NCBI RefSeq assembly: GCF_900114435.1
Contig: NZ_FOZK01000001.1
Location: 186,001-250,000 of the forward strand
DNA length: 64,000 nucleotides
Reading direction: 5' to 3'
Source of the DNA: Halomicrobium zhouii
GTDB taxonomy: Archaea; Halobacteriota; Halobacteria; Halobacteriales; Haloarculaceae
The position numbers and the translations under genes were made by a program. Of the stretch, positions 35,857-43,346 are shown piece after piece (position 1 is the stretch's first letter; each line of letters starts with the position of its first letter). Under the pieces are notes generated by a model. It did not search any database, was not told the origin of the DNA, and saw nothing but the letters and a program-made list of their open reading frames with translations.

Positions 35857-37362
35857 TCAGGCCTGGTCGAGCCAGTCCTGTGCGCGCGTCTCGCTGGTCT
35901 GGGCGATCTCGGCCAGTTCGGCGGCCGAGTACCCCGCGAGGTCGGCGACGGTCTCGACGCCGGCCTCACGCAGGCGGTCGGCGTACGTCGGGCCGATGCC
36001 CGAGACCGAGGAGACGGGCGGCGATTCGGCTTCGGCCTCGCCGCCTGCTTCCTGAGCGACGTCGGCCTCGTCCTCGCCGACGCTGACGTCCTGGTCGGCC
36101 TCGTCGGTCTGCTCCTCGACCGATTCGACGGCCTCGGCGGCTGCCTCTTCGGGCGATTCGATCTCGATGTCGACGGCGCCGTCGTCGGCTGCGCGCTGCT
36201 CGGCCGCCCCGCTCGCGCTTTCGGCGGCTGCACGCTGTTCGGCCGCCCGGTTGCGCTCCGAGAACCAGTCGCTGGCACGGGGCCAGACGTCCTCGTGGGA
36301 CGAGGAAGACACCGAGAGGCCGATGTGGCCGGTGGCGTACTCGATGGTCTCGACGTCGTCGCTGGCGATCACGTCGTTGAACGGCTTCGAGGCCGAGGCG
36401 GGCACGAGGTGGTCGTACTCGCCCATGAGCTGGAGGACTGGCATGGTGATCTCGTCCAGGTCGACGCGCTCGCCGCCGATTTCGAGGCGGTTGTGGTACA
36501 GATCGTTGTTCTGGTAGATCTTCTCCAGGAACTCGACGTACGTGTCGCCGGCGACGTCGACGCCCTCGGAGAGCCACCGCTCCATCCGGCCGAAGTTCTC
36601 GACGAACCCCTCGTTCTCGAGGTTCTCGGCGAAGCGGACGTACTTCGAGACGTAGTTGTCGACCGGGTCCATCAGCGCGAAGCCGATGTCGAGGTACTCC
36701 GCGGGGACGTTCCCGAACGTCTCGGTAATCGTCTCCGGGTCGTAGTACTCGTCGGAGCCCCACTCCTCGAGGACGCCGCCCGAGTCCTCGAAACAGAGGC
36801 CGGCGGCCATCAGACCCAGCGCGTTGACTTTCTCGGGGTGGAGCGCGCTGTACATCACCGACATGGTGCCGCCCATGCAGTAGCCCAGCAGGTTGATGGC
36901 GTCCTGGCCGGAGCGCTCGCGGACCTCGTCGACGCAGTTCTCGACGTACCGGTTGACGTAGTCGTCGAGCGTCAGGTGCTGGTCGAGCCGCGAGGGTTCG
37001 TTCCACTTGATGAGGTAGACGTCGTGGCCGCCTTCGAGCAGGCGACGTACCACGGAGCGGTCGGGCTGCAGGTCGAGGATGTACGGCCGGTTGATCAGCG
37101 CGTAGACGATGAGGATGGGAATCTCCTCCTTCTCCTCTTCTGGCACGTCGATGCCGGCCGCCTCCGCGTCGTAGTGGAGCAGTTCCAGCTTGTTCTCCTC
37201 GTAGACGACGTCGCTGGGGGTCTGGCCCACCTCGACGTCCTGCATCGTCTCGACGCTGTCGGGGACCGCCTGCGAACTGTCGACGGCCTCCGTCATCGCC
37301 TCGATGGTCTGGCGCTGCCAGTTGAACGCGGCGGCCCACGGGTTGGCGGGGTTGCTCGCCAT
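35857..37362 (-). CDS. phaC: Class III polyhydroxyalkanoate synthase catalytic subunit with C-terminal HhH tail
   Basis: Polymerises 3-hydroxyacyl-CoA into PHA granules together with PhaE. 501 residues. The lipase-like box GYCMGG holds nucleophile Cys162; EYDHLVP and TGHIGLSV supply the Asp and His. After the alpha/beta-hydrolase core (to about residue 355) comes an Ala/Glu-rich acidic linker and then about 50 residues with [18 protein letters not shown], a helix-hairpin-helix-like module. The start ATG is 2 nt after the phaE stop. Confidence 0.96.
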   Translation of the reverse strand: MASNPANPWAAAFNWQRQTIEAMTEAVDSSQAVPDSVETMQDVEVGQTPSDVVYEENKLELLHYDAEAAGIDVPEEEKEEIPILIVYALINRPYILDLQPDRSVVRRLLEGGHDVYLIKWNEPSRLDQHLTLDDYVNRYVENCVDEVRERSGQDAINLLGYCMGGTMSVMYSALHPEKVNALGLMAAGLCFEDSGGVLEEWGSDEYYDPETITETFGNVPAEYLDIGFALMDPVDNYVSKYVRFAENLENEGFVENFGRMERWLSEGVDVAGDTYVEFLEKIYQNNDLYHNRLEIGGERVDLDEITMPVLQLMGEYDHLVPASASKPFNDVIASDDVETIEYATGHIGLSVSSSSHEDVWPRASDWFSERNRAAEQRAAAESASGAAEQRAADDGAVDIEIESPEEAAAEAVESVEEQTDEADQDVSVGEDEADVAQEAGGEAEAESPPVSSVSGIGPTYADRLREAGVETVADLAGYSAAELAEIAQTSETRAQDWLDQA

Positions 37363-37364
37363 GG

Positions 37365-37910
37365 CTAGTCCTCGAGTTCGTCGATGATGCGGTCGAGCTT
37401 CTGTTCGACGGCGTGCTGGCGCCGTTCCAGTTCGACGAGGCGTTCGCCGACCTCGTCGACGTCGTCCCGCGTCGGGAACCCGAGCTGGGCGACGGTGTCC
37501 TGGCTGATGTCGTCGGCCTCCTGTTGCATCTCCATCATCGCCTCGACGAGCTGGCCGTTCGCGGCGGCGAAGGCGCTCGTGCCCATGACGTGTTTGAACG
37601 CCTCGTTGGCGGACTGGAGCCAGATGTCGCGGAACTCCGTCGGGTCGACCTCCTCGCCCTGTGCGGCGTCGGTCGTGCGTTCGAGCATCTGCTCGGCCGC
37701 GTTCATCCACTCCTCGTAGGCCTGGTTGTACCCCTGGATGCCCTCGGCGAACTCCTCGTCCTCGGGGATGGAGTCCTCGACGGCGTCGGCCCAGGACTCG
37801 ACGAAGGCCGCCTGGGCCTTCATGTTCTGTTCGACGGATTCCGAAACCGCCTCGTTCATCTGTTCGACCATCTCGGCCCACTCCTGTTGCATCTGGTTTG
37901 AGTTACTCAT
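37365..37910 (-). CDS. phaE: PHA synthase subunit PhaE
   Basis: 181 residues, mostly helical and acidic, with Met-rich helices and a C-terminal coiled-coil-like stretch ([20 protein letters not shown]). This matches the short haloarchaeal PhaE that activates PhaC as a class III synthase. The [13 protein letters not shown] segment is typical. It is 2 nt upstream of phaC and about 40 nt downstream of phaP, in the phaRPECB order known from haloarchaea. Confidence 0.93.
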   Translation of the reverse strand: MSNSNQMQQEWAEMVEQMNEAVSESVEQNMKAQAAFVESWADAVEDSIPEDEEFAEGIQGYNQAYEEWMNAAEQMLERTTDAAQGEEVDPTEFRDIWLQSANEAFKHVMGTSAFAAANGQLVEAMMEMQQEADDISQDTVAQLGFPTRDDVDEVGERLVELERRQHAVEQKLDRIIDELED

Positions 37911-37952
37911 TGGGAATCACATCGCGGCCGCGGTACAAAAAGCTGCGAGCGC

Positions 37953-38504
37953 TTACGCCTCGACGGCGTCGGCTGCCTGTTCCTGGACCTCGCGGACCTG
38001 GTCCTGCACTTCCTCGACCTGGTCCTGGAGCTCTTCGATCTGTTCGCCCCACTGCTCGGCGGCCTCGACGGACTGGGCCTCGAGGTCCTCGTGGGCCTCG
38101 ACGAGCAGGCCGACCTGCTCGTTCATCGCGGTGAGGACGTCCTCGGTGAGCTCGTCGTAGGCGTCGGTTTGCTCGACGAGTTCGGCCTCGACGTTCTCGA
38201 ACGTCTCGGCGTGGTTCTCGAGCAGGAACTCGTACTGCTCGTCGACGGTGGCGCGGACCTCCTCGACCGTGGGCGTGACGCCCGGGACGGTCGCCTCGAC
38301 GGTGTCGAGGTAGCTGTGGAAAGCGGTCTGGGCCAGTTCGACGCCGCGGCGCTGGGCCGACTCCTGGCTGTCGAGGCTGTCGACGACGGCGTCGGTGACG
38401 TTCTTCTGGAACGCGACGCTCTGCTCGAAGACCTTCTGGCTCTGTTCGATCGACTGTCGCTGCATCTGGAACGCGGTGGTGACGGGGGTGGTGTACTCGG
38501 TCAT
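37953..38504 (-). CDS. phaP: Phasin, PHA granule-associated protein
   Basis: 183 residues, nearly all helical: an N-terminal phasin-like region (PVTTAFQMQRQSIEQSQKVF) and a strong C-terminal coiled coil made of EEVQDQV-type heptads. Phasins coat the granule and control its number and size. It starts 2 nt after phaR and precedes phaE. The ATG at 38504 is used; the frame upstream overlaps phaR. Confidence 0.92.
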   Translation of the reverse strand: MTEYTTPVTTAFQMQRQSIEQSQKVFEQSVAFQKNVTDAVVDSLDSQESAQRRGVELAQTAFHSYLDTVEATVPGVTPTVEEVRATVDEQYEFLLENHAETFENVEAELVEQTDAYDELTEDVLTAMNEQVGLLVEAHEDLEAQSVEAAEQWGEQIEELQDQVEEVQDQVREVQEQAADAVEA

Positions 38505-38506
38505 GA

Positions 38507-38806
38507 TTACTCGTTTCGGGAACGTTTGACCGGGAGGACGAACGCCTGCACGATGTCGCCTTCCTCGATATCCAGGGCCTCGCGTTCGGCGTCCGGGATA
38601 GATATCCGGCCGCCGCTCTGCACGCGGGTCTTGAACGCAGCCGTCTGGCTCATCGCGCCGAGCTGGTTCATGTCCATGCCGGACATCCCGGCGCCCAGCA
38701 TCTGCTGCATCATCTCTTGCTGGCGTTCGATCGCTTGCTCGCTCATCTCCTGCATCCCTTTGAACATCGGGGGCGTCCACGGCAGGGCGTCGTCCTCGTC
38801 GGTCAT
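38507..38806 (-). CDS. phaR: AbrB-type regulator of the PHA locus
   Basis: 99 residues. The C-terminal half, TRVQSGGRISIPDAEREALDIEEGD, is the swapped-hairpin AbrB/SpoVT DNA-binding fold. The N-terminal half is Met/Gln-rich and amphipathic, suitable for granule or phasin contact. In Haloferax an AbrB-like PhaR represses the phaRP promoter and is titrated by granules; the same gene order here supports that role. First gene of the operon; TATA and three phased repeats lie upstream. Confidence 0.9.
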   Translation of the reverse strand: MTDEDDALPWTPPMFKGMQEMSEQAIERQQEMMQQMLGAGMSGMDMNQLGAMSQTAAFKTRVQSGGRISIPDAEREALDIEEGDIVQAFVLPVKRSRNE

Positions 38807-38834
38807 CTGTCAACAGAGTCTACATCCTTCGCAG

Positions 38835-38880
38835 GGATAAAGATTGCGCTCGTTACCATCTGCTACCATCTCGTACCAAT
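38835..38880 (-). promoter_or_regulatory. phaR promoter with three phased repeats (candidate PhaR operator)
   Basis: The reverse-strand TATA element AATCTTTATCC (38835-38845) lies 29-39 nt before the phaR ATG. Just upstream are TACCATC (38854-38860), TACCATC (38864-38870) and TACCAAT (38874-38880), exactly 10 bp apart, so on one face of the helix. They sit between phaR and divergent phaJ. Binding by PhaR is inference. Confidence 0.65.
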
Positions 38881-38994
38881 ACAGTCCAGATGCGACCGCC
38901 GAAATCGGCCCACAGCCGCCCGTCTACGACAGCCGAATGTCCTGTTTACGGTCCCGAGAACCCACCAGCGCGCCCGGATCCGGACCACCACCAT

Positions 38995-39004
38995 GCTTTA
39001 ATAG
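38995..39004 (+). promoter_or_regulatory. TATA box of phaJ
   Basis: GCTTTAATAG lies 25-34 nt before the phaJ ATG at 39029, the spacing of a leaderless haloarchaeal promoter. Confidence 0.65.
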
Positions 39005-39028
39005 CACCAGTCCCAAACACGGCTGTCG

Positions 39029-39649
39029 ATGAGTTCTGAATCGCACCGGAGTACGCTGTTGGATACCTGGACGGAGACCTCCACGCACATGTTCAACAGC
39101 GTCGTCGCGGCCAACCGGGCCGCGTTCGCCGCGTTCGGCGTCAATCCCTCCGAGGAGGACGGCGTCGTTGCCGATCCCACGGAGCGGATCGAGGCCGACG
39201 AGGACCTGCCGGAGTGGCACGTCGAACTGAGCGAAGACCACCCGGACCGGCTGGGCGTGGGCGACCGCGTCGAGTTCACGAAGACCATCTCGGACGACGA
39301 CGTGCGCAAGTTCGCCGCCGCCAGCGGGGACACCAACCCGCTCCACCTCGACGACGAGTTCGCGAGCGAGACCCGGTTCAAGAGCCGGATCGCCCACGGC
39401 GGGCTCGTCGGCGGGCTCATCAGCTCCGCGCTGGCGCGCCTGCCCGGGCTCACTATCTACCTCTCCCAGGATCTCGAGTTTCACAACCCGGTCCACATCG
39501 GTGACGCCGTCACGGCCGAGGTCGAGATCGTCGAGGATCTCGGCAACGACCAGTTCCGGCTCACCACCCGCGTCACCGACGCGGGCGACGTCGTCATCGA
39601 CGGCGAGGCCGTCGTCCTGATCGACGACCTGCCCGAAGCCGACGACTGA
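39029..39649 (+). CDS. phaJ: MaoC-like (R)-specific enoyl-CoA hydratase
   Basis: 206 residues. FAAASGDTNPLHLDDEFA followed by RIAHGGLVGGLIS is the hydratase-2 motif with catalytic Asp and His. An N-terminal extension of about 80 residues precedes the hotdog domain. It would convert enoyl-CoA from beta-oxidation into (R)-3-hydroxyacyl-CoA for PHA synthase, linking fatty-acid breakdown to polymer. Divergent from phaR, so the two may share control. Confidence 0.9.
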   Translation: MSSESHRSTLLDTWTETSTHMFNSVVAANRAAFAAFGVNPSEEDGVVADPTERIEADEDLPEWHVELSEDHPDRLGVGDRVEFTKTISDDDVRKFAAASGDTNPLHLDDEFASETRFKSRIAHGGLVGGLISSALARLPGLTIYLSQDLEFHNPVHIGDAVTAEVEIVEDLGNDQFRLTTRVTDAGDVVIDGEAVVLIDDLPEADD

Positions 39650-39727
39650 GTAGCGGACGGCCGCGACTCGCTTTCGCTTCTCTCCCTTCTCTGTCTCCGA
39701 CCGTTTCCGCTCCCGAGCGTAGCGATT

Positions 39728-40576
39728 CTACGCCAGACAGAAGTCCCGCACCAGCCCGTTGAACGCTTCGGGACACTCGCGAGGCACCCAGTGACCGCAC
39801 CGGTCGAACACCCGTAACTCTCCGGCACTCAGCCGCTCGCTCGCCTCACGCGACCACGACACCGGGAACAGCGGGTCGTGCTCGCCGTGGACCAGCAGCG
39901 TCGGCGTGGACAGGTCGCCCAGCCGGGACCGGTAGTCCGTCCGCAGGCCGTCGGGCCGGAACTCGTGGCGCTGCCAGCTCCGGAGCGCGTCCATCGACCG
40001 GCCGCTCACCGCGCCGTGGACGTCGTCGACCAGTTCTTCGGGCACCGACGACCCGAGCAGTCCCTGGAGGTTGGTCCGCACGCCCGCGCGTGAGGAGACG
40101 CTGCCCCAGAGGAAGCTACTCGCGAAGGGGATGCGGAGCGCCGCGCTCGCGGCCTGGCGCCAGTAGGCGTCTGCGCCCAGCCCGTAGCTGTCGACGAGGA
40201 CGAGGCGCTCCGGCGAGCCCCCGTCGAGTGCGTGGCCCAGCGCGACGGCGCCGCCCATCGAGATGCCCACCAGCCCCGCACCCCGAATCCCCATCGCTTC
40301 GAGGAAGGACCCCAGCACGTCTACGTAGTAGTCGGTCGTATACGTCCGGTCGGGGCCGTCGCTCTCGCCGTGGCCCGGCAGGTCGAGGGCGTACACCGAG
40401 AACTCCCCGGCTAGCGCCGGGAGGGCGTGACGCCAGGAGACCGCCGCCGCGTCGAGGCCGATGCCGTGGAGGAAGACGAGCGGCGGCCCGTCGCCGCCGT
40501 GGAGATAGCGCACGTCGACGTCGTCGCCGTCGACGGCGAGGGACGCGCGGGAAGAACTGATCGTGGGGGAGTTCAT
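39728..40576 (-). CDS. Alpha/beta hydrolase
   Basis: 282 residues. LVFLHGIG supplies the oxyanion region, GISMGGA the nucleophile elbow serine, GEHDPLFP the acid and CGHWVP the histidine. Closest in pattern to esterase and meta-cleavage hydrolase-like enzymes; the cap region does not tell the substrate. With phaJ nearby a PHA depolymerase is conceivable, but I see no specific support. The ATG at 40576 is used; a GTG at 40600 would add eight residues. Confidence 0.87.
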   Translation of the reverse strand: MNSPTISSSRASLAVDGDDVDVRYLHGGDGPPLVFLHGIGLDAAAVSWRHALPALAGEFSVYALDLPGHGESDGPDRTYTTDYYVDVLGSFLEAMGIRGAGLVGISMGGAVALGHALDGGSPERLVLVDSYGLGADAYWRQAASAALRIPFASSFLWGSVSSRAGVRTNLQGLLGSSVPEELVDDVHGAVSGRSMDALRSWQRHEFRPDGLRTDYRSRLGDLSTPTLLVHGEHDPLFPVSWSREASERLSAGELRVFDRCGHWVPRECPEAFNGLVRDFCLA

Positions 40577-40648
40577 CGACCCTGCGTAGTGTCTCGACAC
40601 CGATGACCGCTTCGGGTCGCTGTCGGTCTCGAACCGGGCGCGCGGGAG

Positions 40649-42001
40649 TCACTCGTCGTACTCCCCTGCTCGCTCCAGTCGCGCCCGCTCGCGGACGACC
40701 GACGGCGTCCGACATCGGCCCGGCTCGCCGGCCACCTGCGGAATCGTACAGTTGTTACAGCTCTCGCACAGGGCGTCCGCGCCGTCCAGCAGCCGCGCTC
40801 CCAGCCGCGGCTCGGCGTAGAACGGCCGGCCCATCCCGACCAGATCGGCGGCGGGCTCGTGGCTTCTACCGGTCTGGTCGCCATCGGCACCGCTGCCGCC
40901 GTCGTCACCGAGCAGCCGCTCACAGGTCTCCCGCTCGCGGATTCCGCCCTCGCAGAGGACCGGTACGTCGACCCGCTTGCGCACGGCATGGCAGAAATCG
41001 GCGTTCCAGCCCGGTTCGTCACCGAACTGGGTCGCCTGCAACCGATTGAGCAGTTCGACTGCCCGGGCCCGGAGCGGCCCGCCGAAGGCCGCTGCGTAGT
41101 CGCTCTGCAGGTCCGCCGCGTCCCAGGCCCGGTCGGGAAACGCCCCCCGGACGACGCTCATGTCCCAGAACGTCGAGACCTCGACCGGGACGAGCGCGTC
41201 GTAGCCAACCGCCGCGAGTCGCTCGGCGATGGCCACGCCGTCGCTCCGGGAGAGGTGTCGCCGGACGAACGGGGGCGCAGCGGTCTCCGCCGGCACCTTC
41301 GTCGCGAGCGGGACGTCGCCCGCGTGCCTGCGCACGGCGTCGTGAACGACCTCCAGAAAGCGGACCCCGCCGCGGCCGTCCGGGCCGGTCCCGAACTCGT
41401 CGTCCCGACGGTTGTAGAACGGCGAGCAGAACTGCTGGACGATGCCCATGTTCGCCCCGGAGAGGTGAATGCCGTCGTACCCTGCGTCGACGGCGTACCC
41501 CGCACACCGCCCGAACTGCTCGGCGAGGTCGTACACCTCCGCGGTCGAGAGAACGTGCGGATCGAGGTCGATCAGCCCGGCGTGGTCCAGCGCCCGGAGC
41601 TGCCACGGCGGTCGGGAAACCGCCAATTGGGAGACGCCGGGGTTCCGCCGGCGGTGTTCGGCGTGCCACACCTCCAGGCTCCGTAGCCCGCCGTGGCCGA
41701 GCTGGATGAATATCTTGCCCTCGTGTGCATGAACCGCGTCTGTGAGCCGCTGGAGTCGGGCGACGAACTCGGGGTCGTGGACCCGCGTCATGTTCGGCGC
41801 CGCACACCCGCTCTCGGCGGTGACGATGCTCGCGCCCTGGAAGACGAGGCCGACGCCCGAGGCCGCCGTGGGTTCGAGTTCCGAGACGAACCGGTCGATG
41901 GCGTCGGGCCCGTTGCCCGCGCATTCGAGCAATGGGGCGCGGTAGAGGCGGCTCGGGACCGTGAGGCCGCCTATTTCGACCGATTCCTCCAGGCTCGCCA
42001 T
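40649..42001 (-). CDS. NADH:flavin oxidoreductase (Old Yellow Enzyme family) with Cys cluster
   Basis: 450 residues. FMN-barrel features include QLGHGG (near 105), DAGYDGIHLSGANMG and FCSPFYNRRDDEFG, and VGMGRPFYAEPRL near the end. The C-terminal CESCNNCTIPQ-x-C pattern (four cysteines) matches the 4Fe-4S site of the 2,4-dienoyl-CoA reductase branch. It lacks the C-terminal FAD/NAD domain of the full-length enzyme, so it needs an external electron donor. ATG at 42001 begins the conserved part. Confidence 0.85.
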   Translation of the reverse strand: MASLEESVEIGGLTVPSRLYRAPLLECAGNGPDAIDRFVSELEPTAASGVGLVFQGASIVTAESGCAAPNMTRVHDPEFVARLQRLTDAVHAHEGKIFIQLGHGGLRSLEVWHAEHRRRNPGVSQLAVSRPPWQLRALDHAGLIDLDPHVLSTAEVYDLAEQFGRCAGYAVDAGYDGIHLSGANMGIVQQFCSPFYNRRDDEFGTGPDGRGGVRFLEVVHDAVRRHAGDVPLATKVPAETAAPPFVRRHLSRSDGVAIAERLAAVGYDALVPVEVSTFWDMSVVRGAFPDRAWDAADLQSDYAAAFGGPLRARAVELLNRLQATQFGDEPGWNADFCHAVRKRVDVPVLCEGGIRERETCERLLGDDGGSGADGDQTGRSHEPAADLVGMGRPFYAEPRLGARLLDGADALCESCNNCTIPQVAGEPGRCRTPSVVRERARLERAGEYDE

Positions 42002-42099
42002 TGACTTTCGATACGGCCCGCTCCGGTGGTAAGGCTGGTGGGCTTTGGGAGGTTCCAGTAGAGCCAGCAGCCGTGTGCGACGGAAACGGCACAACTACC

Positions 42100-42260
42100 A
42101 ACAACAAGAAAGCCCCCGGGCGCTCGATGGCTGCGACTCGCTGTGCTCCTCGCTACGCTGCTTGCTTCGTCTCGCCGATCGAGCGCCCGGCCCCTTTCAG
42201 TCCCGCCCGGTCGGATGATCCACGGGGTGGGACTGAAAGGGGCGGGGCTTTCTTGTTGTT
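42100..42260. repeat. Branched inverted-repeat element A (core CCTTTCAGTCC)
   Basis: A 17-bp perfect inverted repeat (42100-42116 / 42244-42260) encloses two perfect hairpins: 11-bp arms at 42118-42128 / 42178-42188 and 14-bp arms at 42191-42204 / 42229-42242. The strand can therefore fold as a three-way junction. It sits in the 355-base divergent gap between the OYE gene and coaD. Related in sequence to element B at 54342-54935. No ORF inside is credible. Confidence 0.85.
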
Positions 42261-42320
42261 CACATCTGCGTGATTGGTAGCACTCTGGCCCGCTACTCCT
42301 GTTCCAGGGAACCGCCCCGA

Positions 42321-42329
42321 TACTTAACC
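42321..42329 (+). promoter_or_regulatory. TATA box of coaD
   Basis: TACTTAACC lies 28-36 nt before the ATG at 42357 and supports that start. Confidence 0.55.
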
Positions 42330-42356
42330 ACGACACGCGCGAACGTCAGATCAGGA

Positions 42357-42830
42357 ATGAAAGTCGCAGTCGCGGGGACGTTCGGTCCCATCCACGACGG
42401 ACACCGGAACCTGTTCGAACACGCGCTGCAGTACGGCGACGAGGGCGTCCTGGTCGCGGTGACGAGCCAGGAGATGGCCACGTCCTCGCGCACGCGCGAG
42501 GTCCCGTCACTCGAAGACCGCAAAGCGGCGGTCCGGGAGGAGGTCGAAAATCTCAACGAGTGGGACCGGGACGTCGAGATTCGCACGCTGAACGACGAGC
42601 ACGGCATCGCCTCGACCGACCCCTCCATCGACGCGCTCGTCACCTCGCCCGAGACGGCCGAGAAGCTGGCCGACATCAATGCGAACCGCCGGGTGAACGA
42701 CCTCGAACCGATCGAGGGAATCCTCGTCCCCTACGTCCTGGCCGACGACGGCGAGCGCATCTCGTCGACCCGCGTGGTCGCCGGCGAGATCGACGAACAC
42801 GGTCGGCTCCTCGGCGGCGAAGAGAACTGA
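42357..42830 (+). CDS. coaD: Phosphopantetheine adenylyltransferase, archaeal type
   Basis: Makes dephospho-CoA from phosphopantetheine and ATP, the penultimate step of CoA synthesis. 157 residues, nucleotidyltransferase fold: GTFGPIHDGH (7-16) contains the HxGH motif (His13, His16), and RISSTRVVAGEI near the end is the ISSTxIR-like motif. The archaeal PPAT lineage differs from bacterial CoaD but keeps both motifs. Start supported by the TATA box. Converges with cgi121. Confidence 0.93.
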   Translation: MKVAVAGTFGPIHDGHRNLFEHALQYGDEGVLVAVTSQEMATSSRTREVPSLEDRKAAVREEVENLNEWDRDVEIRTLNDEHGIASTDPSIDALVTSPETAEKLADINANRRVNDLEPIEGILVPYVLADDGERISSTRVVAGEIDEHGRLLGGEEN

Positions 42831-42845
42831 AGCAGCTCCTCGCGG

Positions 42846-43346
42846 CTACTTCTCCACGGTCAGCAACGCCACCCGTTCGCGGACGAGGTCGGCGAGGGTG
42901 CCGTCCGTCGCCGCCAGTTCCCGCTCGCCGACGTCGAAGAACTTGCGGACGAGCGCCTCGTCGTACTCGCCAAGCGTGTCGGCCGGTTCCAGCAAATCGG
43001 CCACAGCGGCCACGGCCCCCGATTCGTCACCGTCCTCGTCCGGTGCGTGCACGACCACGGCGACGGGCGTCTCGCCCTCGCCGACGCCCATCTCCAGTGC
43101 GCGGTTGATCTGGCGCCGACCGGCGGCGTAGAGCAGAATTTCGACGCTCCGGTCGCGGGCGATGGCGTCGTCACGGGCGAACGCGCGGTCGGCCAGTTCG
43201 ACGGCGCGTTCGAGGTGTTCGCGGTCGACGACGTAGCGCGCGTCGAACGCCTGGACGGCGACGCCGTGTTCCTCGCCGATCGTACCCAGCCACTCGACGA
43301 AGTCGTCGACGTCGTCCACGGTCGCAACTCCCTCGACGAGCTCCAT
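42846..43346 (-). CDS. cgi121: KEOPS complex subunit Cgi121
   Basis: 166 residues. The Cgi121/TPRKB fold is suggested by VQAFDARYVVDREHLERAVELA and by YAAGRRQINRALEMGVGEG, the tRNA-contacting region of the family. It delivers tRNA to Kae1-Bud32 for t6A37 synthesis. Its ATG overlaps the last base of the hel308 stop, so the two are coupled; this pairing recurs in haloarchaea. Confidence 0.92.
   Translation of the reverse strand: MELVEGVATVDDVDDFVEWLGTIGEEHGVAVQAFDARYVVDREHLERAVELADRAFARDDAIARDRSVEILLYAAGRRQINRALEMGVGEGETPVAVVVHAPDEDGDESGAVAAVADLLEPADTLGEYDEALVRKFFDVGERELAATDGTLADLVRERVALLTVEK

Noticed and set aside
35857-37881. Longer PhaC start at 37881
   Set aside because: It would overlap phaE almost completely; ATG 37362 is 2 nt after the phaE stop.
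42100-42260. Insertion sequence at 42.1 kb
   Set aside because: No transposase and no flanking duplication were seen; only nested inverted repeats.
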